Source of the DNA: Streptomyces sp. NBC_01237
Lineage (GTDB): Bacteria > Actinomycetota > Actinomycetes > Streptomycetales > Streptomycetaceae
Direction of reading: 5' to 3'
Length of the DNA stretch: 64,000 nt
Assembly: GCF_035917275.1 (NCBI RefSeq)
Contig: NZ_CP108508.1
Span: 6,138,001 to 6,202,000, forward strand
In this document: piece by piece, positions 53,921 to 62,382 of the stretch
Position numbering within the stretch: the stretch's first letter is position 1
Layout: the number at the start of each line of letters is the position of its first letter
Notes under the pieces: model-generated
Told to the model about the DNA's origin: nothing
The model's database searches: none
Seen by the model: only the letters and a program-made list of their open reading frames with translations
Translations under genes and position numbers: made by a program

Positions 53921-54406
53921 TCACTTCACGTACTGCAACAGTTCCGACACCGGGACCGCCGCACCATCTCTTCGTCTGAGAGCGGTGGCGATCTCCGCCT
54001 CGTCGTTGGCATGCAGCTTTTTCGTGTAGTCCAAGTGATTGGAGATGTGTGCGCACATCTGCAGGACAGTCTTGACCTGCGAGCTCCAGACTTCGAGTGT
54101 GGTGTACAACTCGGTGCCTGAGCTGAAGTTCCGTCCCTGTAACTCTGCTGCACCCCGAGCAGTCGTCCCGGCGCCATCTCTGTCCATTCCGGCACCGGCG
54201 ATGTCGGAGCACTTCCCAAGCTCTCCGTGGATGCGAAACGCCTCGTTGCCTACCGCGCCCAGGTCGTCTTGATGAACCACCAGGTCGGCGTCCAACCCGG
54301 ACTGTGAGCCGTCAGGCTTGGGCTCAGCCGCGTTGAGCTGCATATGCGCGGATTGACCCTCCTGCGCGTCCGCTTTGAGCTGTGCCCAATCGCTGACGAA
54401 CGTCAT
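53921..54406 (-). CDS. Small helical WXG100-partner-like protein
   Basis: 161 residues, no signal or membrane span. The first 60 residues (MTFVSDWAQLKADAQEGQSA ... LVVHQDDLGAVGNEA) and the segment LEVWSSQVKTVLQMCAHISN are amphipathic helices. The size and pairing with a WXG-like neighbour fit a chaperone or heterodimer partner of an ESX-type substrate. ATG 54406 is preceded by GGTGGGGG. It is the first gene of the three-gene unit; a TAGCCT about 35 nt upstream could be its -10 box. Confidence 0.78.
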   Translation of the reverse strand: MTFVSDWAQLKADAQEGQSAHMQLNAAEPKPDGSQSGLDADLVVHQDDLGAVGNEAFRIHGELGKCSDIAGAGMDRDGAGTTARGAAELQGRNFSSGTELYTTLEVWSSQVKTVLQMCAHISNHLDYTKKLHANDEAEIATALRRRDGAAVPVSELLQYVK

Positions 54407-54578
54407 CTTTCCCCCACCCAGTCCGTACCGGCATGCCAGGCTACTCAAACTTGATGACCCTGTCGGACGTTCGGCTGACTCTGTCCGATCTCGGGCCGGG
54501 CCCCGCGGGGAACGGGCATGGCGACGGCGGGGTTTGGCCGATGTCGACGTGGAGGCAGTGAGAGCACGGACGTATGGC

Positions 54579-54974
54579 TCAGTTGTGCGGGTCCAGGATG
54601 AGCAGTGGCCTCGTTCCCTCGTCTTCGTGGCTACCACGCACGCCCGCGAAGAACTCGTCATCGCGCCGGTCGCCCTCCAGGATTCGTCCGCGTACGACGG
54701 CCGGAGCGCTGTCTGTGGTGCGGTAGCCCGGACAGGGAAGCCGCCTCGCGATGGTCGCGCAGCGCGGCCCGGCCGAGGTTGGTGATCCGCCGCAGTCCCT
54801 TGCTCTTGCGCAGGCAGCCGGCGATGACGAGACCGGACTTGCTTCCACAGCTCCGCGTGGTGCGGGTCCCCGGGGTGAGCGGCGAGGATCTCTGGCGTAC
54901 ACGTCGGCGAAGCGGCGCGCTCCGCCGTCGGCGTCACGTCCTGGTGAGTCAAGGCGCGAAGAGTCCGCAGCCAC
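54579..54974 (-). pseudogene. Multiply frameshifted gene relic next to tRNA-Arg
   Basis: On the minus strand good Streptomyces-type coding jumps between frames: GGARRFADVYA (frame 1), EILAAHPGDPHHAELWK (frame 2), SGLVIAGCLRKSKGLRRITN then LGRAALRDHREA (frame 3), then RILEGDRRDDEFFAGVRGSH and a terminal TRPLLILDPHN (frame 1 again) before a stop. Each piece has high GC at its own third positions. At least three frameshifts are needed to join them. The family is unknown. It ends about 170 bp upstream of the WXG-like cassette. The remaining parts of 54407-54980 show nothing else convincing. Confidence 0.5.
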
Positions 54975-55018
54975 AAAAAAAGACCCTCTGCTCAGCGTTT
55001 CCGCTGGTCAGAGGGTCT
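54974..55018 (-). terminator. Intrinsic terminator of tRNA-Arg
   Basis: On the minus strand AGACCCTCTG pairs with CAGAGGGTCT (55009-55018 and 54981-54990) with inner CAGCG/CGCTG pairing, followed by a run of seven T. It is the only textbook U-tract terminator in the window. Confidence 0.95.
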
Positions 55019-55027
55019 ATCCGGAAG

Positions 55028-55099
55028 TGCCCCCGGCAGGATTCGAACCTGCGCACCCGGCTCCGGAGGCCGATGCTCTATCCCCTGAGCTACGGGGGC
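55028..55099 (-). tRNA. tRNA-Arg (anticodon CCG)
   Basis: 72 nt, CCA not encoded. Acceptor GCCCCCG/CGGGGGC, discriminator A. D-arm GCTC-AGGGGATA-GAGC. Anticodon stem TCGGC/GCCGG with loop CTCCGGA (anticodon CCG, reads CGG). Four-nt variable loop. T-arm GCAGG-TTCGAAT-CCTGC. A possible -10 (TAGTGT on the minus strand, 55130-55135) lies 31 nt upstream. Confidence 0.97.
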
Positions 55100-55283
55100 G
55101 TATCGCGGTGTTGCTCTGCGACGGGTGAAACACTACCAGCTCCCGCAGGGTGTCCGTGAACAGGTATTTCCGTGGCGCGGGAAACCCTTCCGGCCACGCC
55201 CGAACGGGCGGTCGGCGCGGTTTCTCGCCACTCTTCCGGGGACGGAAGTGGGCAAAACCCGGACGCAGCCCCTCCGGCCGACC

Positions 55284-55289
55284 TACTCT
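55284..55289 (+). promoter_or_regulatory. Probable -10 box of a leaderless transcript (single-domain regulator)
   Basis: TACTCT, 6 nt, GTG 55296; no Shine-Dalgarno sequence. Confidence 0.55.
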
Positions 55290-55295
55290 CGTAGC

Positions 55296-55730
55296 GTGTC
55301 AGGGGCGTACGGCCGCGTGCTTGTTGTCGACGACAACAAGGTCATCCGGCAGTTGATCAGGGTCAATCTCGAGCTTGAGGGCTTCGAGGTCGTGACCGCG
55401 GCCGATGGTGTCGAGTGTCTGGATCTGGTGCATCAGGTCTGCCCGGATGCGATCACGCTCGATGTCGTGATGCCCCGGCTCGACGGTCTCCAGACCGCCG
55501 CGCGGCTGCGGGCCGATCCGCGGACGAGCCATCTGCCCGTCGCGATCATCAGCGCCTGTACGCAGTACGAGGTGGACGCGGGGGCCTCGGCCGGGGTCGA
55601 TGTCTTCCTGGAGAAGCCGTTCGAGCCGAGTGAGCTGGTGCGGATCGTCCACCGGCTGGTGCGCCGGGAGGACCCGCCGGAGCTGGACGGGCGGCACGGT
55701 GCGGGGCGGGCGGGGAGGACGGCCGGCTGA
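55296..55730 (+). CDS. Single-domain response regulator (CheY-like)
   Basis: 144 residues, receiver domain only: VLVVDDNKVIRQL, phospho-acceptor Asp in AITLDVVMPRLDG, Ser switch in VAIISACTQ, and Lys in FLEKPFEPSEL. A Gly/Arg-rich tail follows. No output domain and no adjacent kinase, so it must act by protein contact. GTG 55296 is chosen because the receiver begins a few residues later and because a TAnnnT box lies 6 nt upstream; the frame is open to 55125. Confidence 0.93.
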   Translation: MSGAYGRVLVVDDNKVIRQLIRVNLELEGFEVVTAADGVECLDLVHQVCPDAITLDVVMPRLDGLQTAARLRADPRTSHLPVAIISACTQYEVDAGASAGVDVFLEKPFEPSELVRIVHRLVRREDPPELDGRHGAGRAGRTAG

Positions 55731-55773
55731 CCGGATGGCGAAACAGGGTCGCGGAGTGCCCCCCTGTCTCCCA

Positions 55774-55779
55774 TACGCT
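55774..55779 (+). promoter_or_regulatory. Probable -10 box of a leaderless transcript (nrtL)
   Basis: TACGCT, 6 nt, GTG 55786; no Shine-Dalgarno sequence. Same geometry as at 55284. Confidence 0.55.
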
Positions 55780-55785
55780 TGTCCC

Positions 55786-56865
55786 GTGACCCCCGTCGAT
55801 CTCTCCCGGACCGTGCTGCACGCTGTGCGCCGCGCGGTCGACGAGGATGCCTTGCGCGCGCCCGTGCCCGCGCGCGTGCGGATCGAAAGGACACGGCCGG
55901 GCGGCAGCGGCGACTACGCCTGCGCCGTCGCGCTCCAGCTCGCCGGGCCCGCCGCGCTGCCCGCGCTGGAGGTCGCACGGATCCTGCGCGACCGGGTCGC
56001 CGCCGAGCCCGGGATCGGGCGTGTGGACATCACCGGGCCCGGATTCCTGAGCTTCACCCTCGACGCCGGTGCCGATACCGCCGCCCGACATGAACTGGTG
56101 CGCGAGGTGCGGGAGCGGGGGCCGCGGTACGGGCACGGCGACGCGCTCCGTGCGGAGGTGCTCCAGTTCCGGCACGCCCGGGAGGTACGGGCCGCCGTCA
56201 GCGCCCACGCGGTGCGCGCGCTGGTCGTCTCGCAGGGGGCCCGGGTGCGGGTCAGCTGCGACGAGGCGTCCGACCCCGACTGGGAGCGGCTCGGAGTCGG
56301 CGTCGACGCCCACGGGGTTCCGCCCACCCCGCTGACCGCGATACGGCCCGTGCCCGCGGGTGCGGACGCGGGGGAGCTGCTGGAGCGGCTCGGGCCCGAC
56401 GCCACCCGGTGGGGGCTGCTGCGGCCCGCCGGGCACGACCGGGCGCCGCTCGGCGACGACCTTCTCGTCCAGGGCGAGGCCAACGCCCTCTTCCTGGTGA
56501 GGTACGCCCACTCCCGGGCCCGTTCCCTCACCCGCGGCGCCGCGCTCCTCGGCTTCGACGGCGCGTACGACGCCGACTCCGACGCCCGCCACCCCGATGC
56601 CCACGCCCTGCTCGACCTCCTCGCCGACCACCCCGGCGTCCTCCTGGCCGCCGCCCGGCACCGGGCGCCGGACCGGCTCGCCCGGCATCTCGAAGCGGTG
56701 GCGCGCGCCTTCTTCGCCTTCCACGACTCCTGCCCTCCGCTCCCCATCGGCGACGAGAAACCCTCGGCCGCCCACCGCTCCCGGCTGGCCCTTGCCGAAG
56801 CCGCCGGGACGGTGCTGGCCGGCGGCCTGTCCCTGCTCGGTATCAGCGCGCCCGAACACCTCTGA
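55786..56865 (+). CDS. nrtL: ArgS-related anticodon-binding protein NrtL
   Basis: 359 residues. It resembles an arginyl-tRNA synthetase stripped of its catalytic core: an N-terminal Arg-N-like domain (ALQLAGPAALPALEVARIL, DITGPGFLSFTLD) and a C-terminal DALR anticodon-binding region (NALFLVRYAHSRARSLTR ... FFAFHDSCPPLP). The HIGH and KMSKS motifs of ArgS are absent. It cannot charge tRNA; a regulatory or tRNA-binding role is possible. It lies 21 nt before lysA and near a tRNA-Arg gene. Confidence 0.9.
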   Translation: MTPVDLSRTVLHAVRRAVDEDALRAPVPARVRIERTRPGGSGDYACAVALQLAGPAALPALEVARILRDRVAAEPGIGRVDITGPGFLSFTLDAGADTAARHELVREVRERGPRYGHGDALRAEVLQFRHAREVRAAVSAHAVRALVVSQGARVRVSCDEASDPDWERLGVGVDAHGVPPTPLTAIRPVPAGADAGELLERLGPDATRWGLLRPAGHDRAPLGDDLLVQGEANALFLVRYAHSRARSLTRGAALLGFDGAYDADSDARHPDAHALLDLLADHPGVLLAAARHRAPDRLARHLEAVARAFFAFHDSCPPLPIGDEKPSAAHRSRLALAEAAGTVLAGGLSLLGISAPEHL

Positions 56866-56886
56866 GAGACCCGAGAGAGCAACACG

Positions 56887-58278
56887 ATGAGCCGATCCGC
56901 ACACCCCGCCGGGCCCCGTCACGCCGACGTCCTTCCGGAAGGGCACTACACCGCCCCGGCCACCGATCTGAACGTCCTGGACGAGAAGGTCTGGTCCCGT
57001 ACCGTCACCCGCGACGCGAACGGTGCCCTCACCGTCGGCGGGATCGAAGTCGCCCGCCTCGCGGAGGAGTTCGGCACTCCGGCGTACTTCCTCGACGAGA
57101 GCGACTTCCGCGCCCGCTGCCGCGCCTGGGCGGACGCCTTCGGGCCCGGTGCCGATGTCTTCTACGCCGGGAAGGCGTTCCTGTCGCGCGCCGTCGTGCG
57201 CTGGCTCCAGGAGGAAGGGCTCAACCTCGATGTCTGCTCCGGCGGGGAGCTGACCACCGCGCTGGACGCCGGGATGCCGGCCGAGCGGATCGCCTTCCAC
57301 GGCAACAACAAGACCGTCGCGGAGATCGAGCGGGCCGTCGAGGCGGGCGTCGGGCGCATCGTGCTCGACTCCTTCCAGGAGATCGCCCGGGTCGCCCACA
57401 TCGCGCAGGGCCGGGGCCTGCGCCAGCGCGTCCAGATCCGGGTCACCGTCGGTGTCGAGGCGCACACCCACGAGTTCATCGCCACCGCCCACGAGGACCA
57501 GAAGTTCGGTATCGCGCTGGCCGGCGGACAGGCCGCCGAGGCGGTGCGGCGGGCGCTGACCCTCGACGGGCTCGAACTGATCGGCATCCACTCGCACATC
57601 GGGTCGCAGATCTTCGACATGGCCGGGTTCGAGGTCTCCGCACGGCGTGTGGTGCAGCTGCTCGCCGAGGTGCGCGACGAGCACGGCGTCGAGCTGCCCG
57701 AGATCGACCTCGGCGGCGGGCTGGGCATCGCGTACACCTCCGAGGACGACCCGCGCGAGCCGCACGAGATCGCCAAGGCGCTCAGCGACATCGTGACCCG
57801 CGAGTGCGAGTCCGCGAATCTGAGCACCCCGCGCATCTCGGTCGAGCCGGGCCGGGCCATCGTCGGGCCGACCGCGTTCACGCTCTACGAGGTCGGCACC
57901 ATCAAGCCGCTCGAAGGACTGCGTACGTACGTCAGCGTCGACGGCGGCATGTCGGACAACATCCGCACCGCGCTGTACGACGCCGAATACAGCGTCGCGC
58001 TCGTCTCGCGCAGCTCGGACGCCGAACCGATGCTGGTCCGCGTGGTCGGCAAGCACTGCGAGAGCGGGGACATCGTGGTCAAGGACGCGTTCCTGCCGGC
58101 CGATCTCGCTCCCGGCGACCTGATCGCGGTGCCCGCCACCGGCGCGTACTGCCGTTCCATGGCGAGCAACTACAACCATGCGCTGCGCCCGCCGGTCGTA
58201 GCCGTGCGGGACGGAGAGGCGCGCGTGATCGTCCGACGGGAGACGGAGGAAGATCTCCTGCGTCTCGATGTCGGGTGA
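56887..58278 (+). CDS. lysA: Diaminopimelate decarboxylase
   Basis: 463 residues; the last step of lysine biosynthesis (meso-DAP to lysine). Fold-type III PLP enzyme: PLP Lys96 in VFYAGKAFLS, GNNKTVAEI, the His of IHSHIGSQI, GGGLGIAY, EPGRAIVGPTAF, and the catalytic Cys in GKHCESGDIV. ATG 56887 follows GAGAGAG. It is probably in one transcript with nrtL; a hairpin separates it from hom. Confidence 0.97.
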   Translation: MSRSAHPAGPRHADVLPEGHYTAPATDLNVLDEKVWSRTVTRDANGALTVGGIEVARLAEEFGTPAYFLDESDFRARCRAWADAFGPGADVFYAGKAFLSRAVVRWLQEEGLNLDVCSGGELTTALDAGMPAERIAFHGNNKTVAEIERAVEAGVGRIVLDSFQEIARVAHIAQGRGLRQRVQIRVTVGVEAHTHEFIATAHEDQKFGIALAGGQAAEAVRRALTLDGLELIGIHSHIGSQIFDMAGFEVSARRVVQLLAEVRDEHGVELPEIDLGGGLGIAYTSEDDPREPHEIAKALSDIVTRECESANLSTPRISVEPGRAIVGPTAFTLYEVGTIKPLEGLRTYVSVDGGMSDNIRTALYDAEYSVALVSRSSDAEPMLVRVVGKHCESGDIVVKDAFLPADLAPGDLIAVPATGAYCRSMASNYNHALRPPVVAVRDGEARVIVRRETEEDLLRLDVG

Positions 58279-58298
58279 TGAAATAGTCGTCTCAGGAT

Positions 58299-58327
58299 CC
58301 GGACGGGTGGCAGAAACCCCCGTCCGG
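58299..58327 (+). terminator. Hairpin between lysA and hom
   Basis: CCGGACGGG (58299-58307) and CCCGTCCGG (58319-58327), 9-bp perfect stem with an 11-nt loop, no T-tract. Could be a terminator or an attenuator for hom. Confidence 0.6.
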
Positions 58328-58374
58328 TGAGTGAGACTGGTCCACACATGAGTATGTATGAGAAACGAGGTCGG

Positions 58375-59676
58375 ATGATGCGTACGCGTCCGCTGAAGGT
58401 GGCGCTGCTGGGCTGTGGAGTGGTCGGCTCAGAGGTGGCGCGCATCATGACGACGCACGCCGACGACCTCGCCGCGCGCATCGGCGCGCCGGTGGAGCTC
58501 GCCGGAGTGGCCGTCCGCCGGCCCTCGAAGGTGCGGGAGGGAATCGATCCCGCACTGGTCACCACCGATGCGACCGCCCTCGTCGAACGGGGGGACATCG
58601 ACGTCGTCGTCGAGGTCATCGGGGGCATCGAGCCGGCCCGCACACTCATCACGACCGCCTTCGAGCACGGCGCGAGCGTCGTCTCGGCCAACAAGGCGCT
58701 GCTCGCCGAGGACGGCGCCGCACTGCATGCGGCAGCCGAGAAACACGGCCGCGACCTCTACTACGAGGCGGCCGTGGCCGGCGCCATCCCGCTCGTACGC
58801 CCGCTGCGCGAGTCCCTCGCCGGGGACAAGGTCAACCGGGTCCTCGGCATCGTCAACGGCACCACCAACTTCATCCTCGACCGGATGGACACGAGCGGAG
58901 CCGGCTACTCCGAGGCGCTCGACGAGGCCACCGCCCTCGGGTACGCCGAGGCCGACCCGACCGCCGACGTCGAGGGCTTCGACGCCGCCGCGAAGGCCGC
59001 GATCCTCGCCGGTATCGCCTTCCACACCCGCGTACGCATCGGCGACGTGCACCGCGAGGGCATCACCGAGGTCACCGCCGCCGACATCGCGTCCGCCCGC
59101 CGCATGGGCTGCACGGTCAAACTGCTCGCCATCTGCGAGCGCGCCGCCGACGGGCAGTCGGTCACGGCCCGCGTGCACCCCGCGATGATCCCGCTCAGCC
59201 ACCCGCTGGCCTCCGTCCGCGAGGCGTACAACGCGGTCTTCGTCGAGGCGGAGGCCGCCGGGCAGCTGATGTTCTACGGCCCCGGCGCCGGTGGCGCGCC
59301 CACCGCCTCCGCGGTCCTGGGCGACCTCGTCGCGGTCTGCCGCAACAAGCTCAACGAGGCCCCCGGCCCCGGCGAGTCCGCCTATACGCGTCTGCCGGTC
59401 AGCCCGATGGGCGACGTCGTCACGCGGTACCACATCAGCCTCGACGTGGCCGACAAGCCTGGCGTACTCGCCCAGGTCGCGACGGTCTTCGCCGAGCAGG
59501 GCGTATCGATCGATACGGTGCGCCAGCAAGGCCGTCAGGACGGAGGCGGCGAGGCATCTCTCGTCGTCGTCACCCACCGCGCGCCCGACGCCGCCCTCTC
59601 CGGGACCGTCGAAGCGCTGCGCAAGCTCGACACCGTGCGCGGTGTCGCCAGCATCATGCGTGTTGAAGGGGAGTAA
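58375..59676 (+). CDS. hom: Homoserine dehydrogenase
   Basis: 433 residues. NAD(P)-binding motif VALLGCGVVGSEVARI, catalytic region VSANKALLA and YYEAAVAGAIPLVRPL, NGTTNFILDRM, and a C-terminal ACT domain (YHISLDVADKPGVLAQVATV) for feedback by threonine. It reduces aspartate semialdehyde to homoserine. Two tandem ATGs (58375, 58378) follow GAGG; either may be used. The frame is open to 58327. Six nucleotides separate it from thrC. Confidence 0.97.
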   Translation: MMRTRPLKVALLGCGVVGSEVARIMTTHADDLAARIGAPVELAGVAVRRPSKVREGIDPALVTTDATALVERGDIDVVVEVIGGIEPARTLITTAFEHGASVVSANKALLAEDGAALHAAAEKHGRDLYYEAAVAGAIPLVRPLRESLAGDKVNRVLGIVNGTTNFILDRMDTSGAGYSEALDEATALGYAEADPTADVEGFDAAAKAAILAGIAFHTRVRIGDVHREGITEVTAADIASARRMGCTVKLLAICERAADGQSVTARVHPAMIPLSHPLASVREAYNAVFVEAEAAGQLMFYGPGAGGAPTASAVLGDLVAVCRNKLNEAPGPGESAYTRLPVSPMGDVVTRYHISLDVADKPGVLAQVATVFAEQGVSIDTVRQQGRQDGGGEASLVVVTHRAPDAALSGTVEALRKLDTVRGVASIMRVEGE

Positions 59677-59682
59677 GGACCC

Positions 59683-60753
59683 ATGACCAGCAAGGGCACC
59701 CACCAGTGGCGCGGCATCATCGAGGAGTACCGGGACCGTCTTCCGGTCACGAGCACGACGCCCGTTGTCACGCTTCGTGAGGGCGGTACGCCGCTCGTTC
59801 CGGCGCAGGTCCTCTCCGAGCGCACGGGCTGCGAGGTGCACCTCAAGGTCGAGGGCGCCAACCCCACCGGTTCGTTCAAGGACCGCGGGATGACCATGGC
59901 GATCACCCGCGCCAAGGAGGAGGGCGCGCAGGCCGTCATCTGCGCCTCGACCGGCAACACCTCCGCCTCCGCCGCCGCGTACGCGGTACGGGCCGGAATG
60001 GTCTGTGCCGTCCTCGTACCGCAGGGCAAGATCGCGCTCGGCAAGATGGGCCAGGCGCTCGTCCACGGCGCCAAGATCCTCCAGGTCGACGGCAACTTCG
60101 ACGACTGCCTGACCCTGGCCCGCTCGCTCTCGGACAACTACCCGGTGGCGCTGGTCAATTCGGTCAACCCGGTCCGTATCGAGGGCCAGAAGACCGCCGC
60201 GTTCGAGATCGTCGACGCGCTCGGCGACGCCCCGGACATCCATGTCCTGCCGGTCGGCAACGCGGGCAACATCACCGCGTACTGGAAGGGCTACACGGAG
60301 TACGCCGGCGACCGGGTCTCCACCCACGCGCCGCGCATGTGGGGCTTCCAGGCCTCCGGCTCCGCGCCCATCGTGCGCGGGGAGATCGTCAAGGACCCGT
60401 CCACGATCGCCACCGCGATCCGTATCGGCAACCCGGCCTCCTGGCAGTACGCCCTGGCCGCGCGGGACGAATCGGGCGGTTTCATCGACGAGGTGACGGA
60501 CCGGCAGATCCTGTCCGCGTACCGGCTGTTGGCCTCCCAGGAGGGCGTCTTCGTGGAGCCGGCCTCGGCCGCCTCCGTCGCCGGTCTGCTCAAGGCCGCC
60601 GAGGAGGGCAAGGTCGACCCCGGCCAGAAGATCGTCTGCACGGTCACCGGCAACGGCCTCAAGGACCCGGACTGGGCCGTCGCGGGCGCCCCGCAGCCGG
60701 TGACGGTGCCGGTCGACGCGGCCGCCGCGGCCGAGAAGCTCGGCCTCGCGTAA
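59683..60753 (+). CDS. thrC: Threonine synthase
   Basis: 356 residues. PLP-dependent beta-family enzyme: [14 protein letters not shown] Lys66 in [13 protein letters not shown], the phosphate loop [13 protein letters not shown], and the serine-containing [10 protein letters not shown] near the end. It converts O-phosphohomoserine to threonine. It starts 6 nt after hom with AAGGA ahead of the ATG, so the two are one operon. Confidence 0.97.
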   Translation: MTSKGTHQWRGIIEEYRDRLPVTSTTPVVTLREGGTPLVPAQVLSERTGCEVHLKVEGANPTGSFKDRGMTMAITRAKEEGAQAVICASTGNTSASAAAYAVRAGMVCAVLVPQGKIALGKMGQALVHGAKILQVDGNFDDCLTLARSLSDNYPVALVNSVNPVRIEGQKTAAFEIVDALGDAPDIHVLPVGNAGNITAYWKGYTEYAGDRVSTHAPRMWGFQASGSAPIVRGEIVKDPSTIATAIRIGNPASWQYALAARDESGGFIDEVTDRQILSAYRLLASQEGVFVEPASAASVAGLLKAAEEGKVDPGQKIVCTVTGNGLKDPDWAVAGAPQPVTVPVDAAAAAEKLGLA

Positions 60754-60785
60754 CTCTCGCGTCCGATCGCGGGAAACCCGCTCAA

Positions 60786-60849
60786 CCGCCCCTTTTCGGG
60801 GCGGAGAGCGCATAGGAGGCGTGCGACACGCATCGTGCGCCTCCTGTGC
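60786..60849 (+). terminator. Two hairpins after thrC
   Basis: CCGCCCC-TTTTC-GGGGCGG (60786-60804) is followed by GCATAGGAGGCG (60810-60821) pairing with CGCCTCCTGTGC (60838-60849), 12 bp with one G-T. The rest of the 324-bp gap to thrB holds a possible promoter near GATAAGCT (about 60880) and a C/A-rich leader with no convincing gene. Confidence 0.75.
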
Positions 60850-61077
60850 GCCCTATGTCGCGACAGAACCTTCCTTCGATAAGCTGTATGCAACCGCCCC
60901 GCCGCATGTGCCGCGGTGCGGTGCCGCCGTGGCCGTCGGGCCGGCGATCGGATGTCTCATCGTCCGGCGCCCCTGCCCCGCAGCCGCGACCCGCAGTCAT
61001 TGCCCCCCCATCACCCCCACCGCCGCACAGCCACACCGCACCGCATCCCCGCTGTCTTACAAGGAGTCGTCCAACCG

Positions 61078-61995
61078 ATGGCCGGTCCCGCGTTCCGAGC
61101 TGCCGCCGTCAGGGTGCGCGTCCCCGCGACCAGCGCCAATCTGGGCCCGGGTTTCGACACCCTCGGCCTGTCGCTGGGGCTGTACGACGATGTCGTCGTC
61201 CGGGTCGCCGACTCCGGGCTGCACATCGACATCGCGGGTGAGGGCGCGCAGTCGCTGCCGCGCGACGAGAGCCACCTGCTCGTACGCTCCCTGCGCACCG
61301 CCTTCGATCTGCTCGGCGGACAGCCCCGCGGCCTCGAAATCGTCTGCGCCAACCGCATCCCGCACGGGCGCGGCCTCGGCTCCTCCTCCGCCGCGATCTG
61401 CGCCGGCATCGTCGCCGCCCGCGCCGTGACGATAGGCGGCGACGCCCGCCTCGACGACGCGGCGCTGCTGGAGCTGGCCACCGAGATCGAGGGGCACCCC
61501 GACAATGTCGCGGCCTGTCTGCTCGGGGGCTTCACGCTCGCCTGGATGGACGGCGGAGCGGCCAGGGCCATCAGGATGGATGCTGCGGATTCCGTCGTTC
61601 CGGTGGTTTTCGTGCCGGGCAGGCCGGTGCTCACCGAGACCGCCCGCGGGCTGCTGCCGCGCACCGTCCCGCATGTCGACGCCGCGGCCAACGCCGGTCG
61701 TGCGGCCCTGCTCGTAGCGGCGCTGACCGAGCGCCCCGAGCTGCTGCTCGCCGCCACCGAGGACCGGATCCACCAGGAGTACCGCGGGCCCGCGATGCCG
61801 GAGAGCCTGGAGCTGGTGAACCGGCTGCGCGCCGACGGCGTCCCCGCTGTCATCTCCGGCGCGGGCCCCACGGTGCTCGCGCTGACCGAGGAGGGTTCGG
61901 CCGACAAGGTCGCTCGACTGGCGGGCGAGGGATGGGCGGCGAACAGGCTCGCCCTCGACGCCACGGGCGCGAGTGTTCTGCCGCTCGCCCCGTAG
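61078..61995 (+). CDS. thrB: Homoserine kinase
   Basis: 305 residues, GHMP kinase family. Motif 1 VRVPATSANLGPGFDTLGLS; the ATP-binding Gly/Ser loop IPHGRGLGSSSAAI; motif 3 GVPAVISGAGPTVLAL near the C-terminus. It phosphorylates homoserine for thrC. ATG 61078 is preceded by AAGGAG at 11 nt. Unlike hom and thrC, which are 6 nt apart, it is 324 bp from thrC behind two hairpins, so it may have its own promoter. Confidence 0.96.
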   Translation: MAGPAFRAAAVRVRVPATSANLGPGFDTLGLSLGLYDDVVVRVADSGLHIDIAGEGAQSLPRDESHLLVRSLRTAFDLLGGQPRGLEIVCANRIPHGRGLGSSSAAICAGIVAARAVTIGGDARLDDAALLELATEIEGHPDNVAACLLGGFTLAWMDGGAARAIRMDAADSVVPVVFVPGRPVLTETARGLLPRTVPHVDAAANAGRAALLVAALTERPELLLAATEDRIHQEYRGPAMPESLELVNRLRADGVPAVISGAGPTVLALTEEGSADKVARLAGEGWAANRLALDATGASVLPLAP

Positions 61996-62382
61996 CCGCA
62001 TGTGATTGCCGGTGAGTGAGAGGGGGAATGTTTGTTGGAGCCGGTAGTGTTAACCTCAAGTCTGCAACCGACGTCTTTGTGGCGCGTTGCTTCGTGTCCC
62101 CCTCCGGGACCACCATTCTTCCGGGAGCCTCCCCAACTGCCTGAGCAGCCTGCCTGAGCAGTTTCGAGCACGCTCCGGAACCGGCACGACACCCCTCGCT
62201 CTTCCAGGAGTGGGCCGAGCAGGGGGATCTCGCGCCGGACCCCGCACATTCATCTCTCCGCCGTACCCGGCGGACCACCGCCCCGGCAAGGTCCGCGATC
62301 CGCAAGATCACAGACCGCAGTCGGACAGCACAACCGGTCGCCGAGCCAGAAGGCCGACGTCCGCTCCAGGGAAGGACCCTTC
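61996..62382 (+). other. Long leader region of rho
   Basis: 387 bp without an accepted gene. GTAGTGTTAACCTC (about 62046-62059) contains a likely -10 (TAGTGT), giving a leader of roughly 320 nt. The leader has a 13-bp direct repeat, CTGCCTGAGCAG at 62137-62148 and 62150-62161, each copy self-complementary (CTGC/GCAG). A frame from TTG 62087 stays open and ends in a stop that overlaps the rho GTG by 4 nt, but its third positions are not GC-biased. Such a long leader fits Rho autoregulation. Confidence 0.6.

Noticed and set aside
51724..55100. Integrated element with attachment repeats at tRNA-Arg
   Set aside because: No integrase and no second copy of the tRNA 3' end seen between the tRNA and glyA. 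The tRNA keeps its own U-tract terminator. A genomic-island claim would need comparison with relatives.
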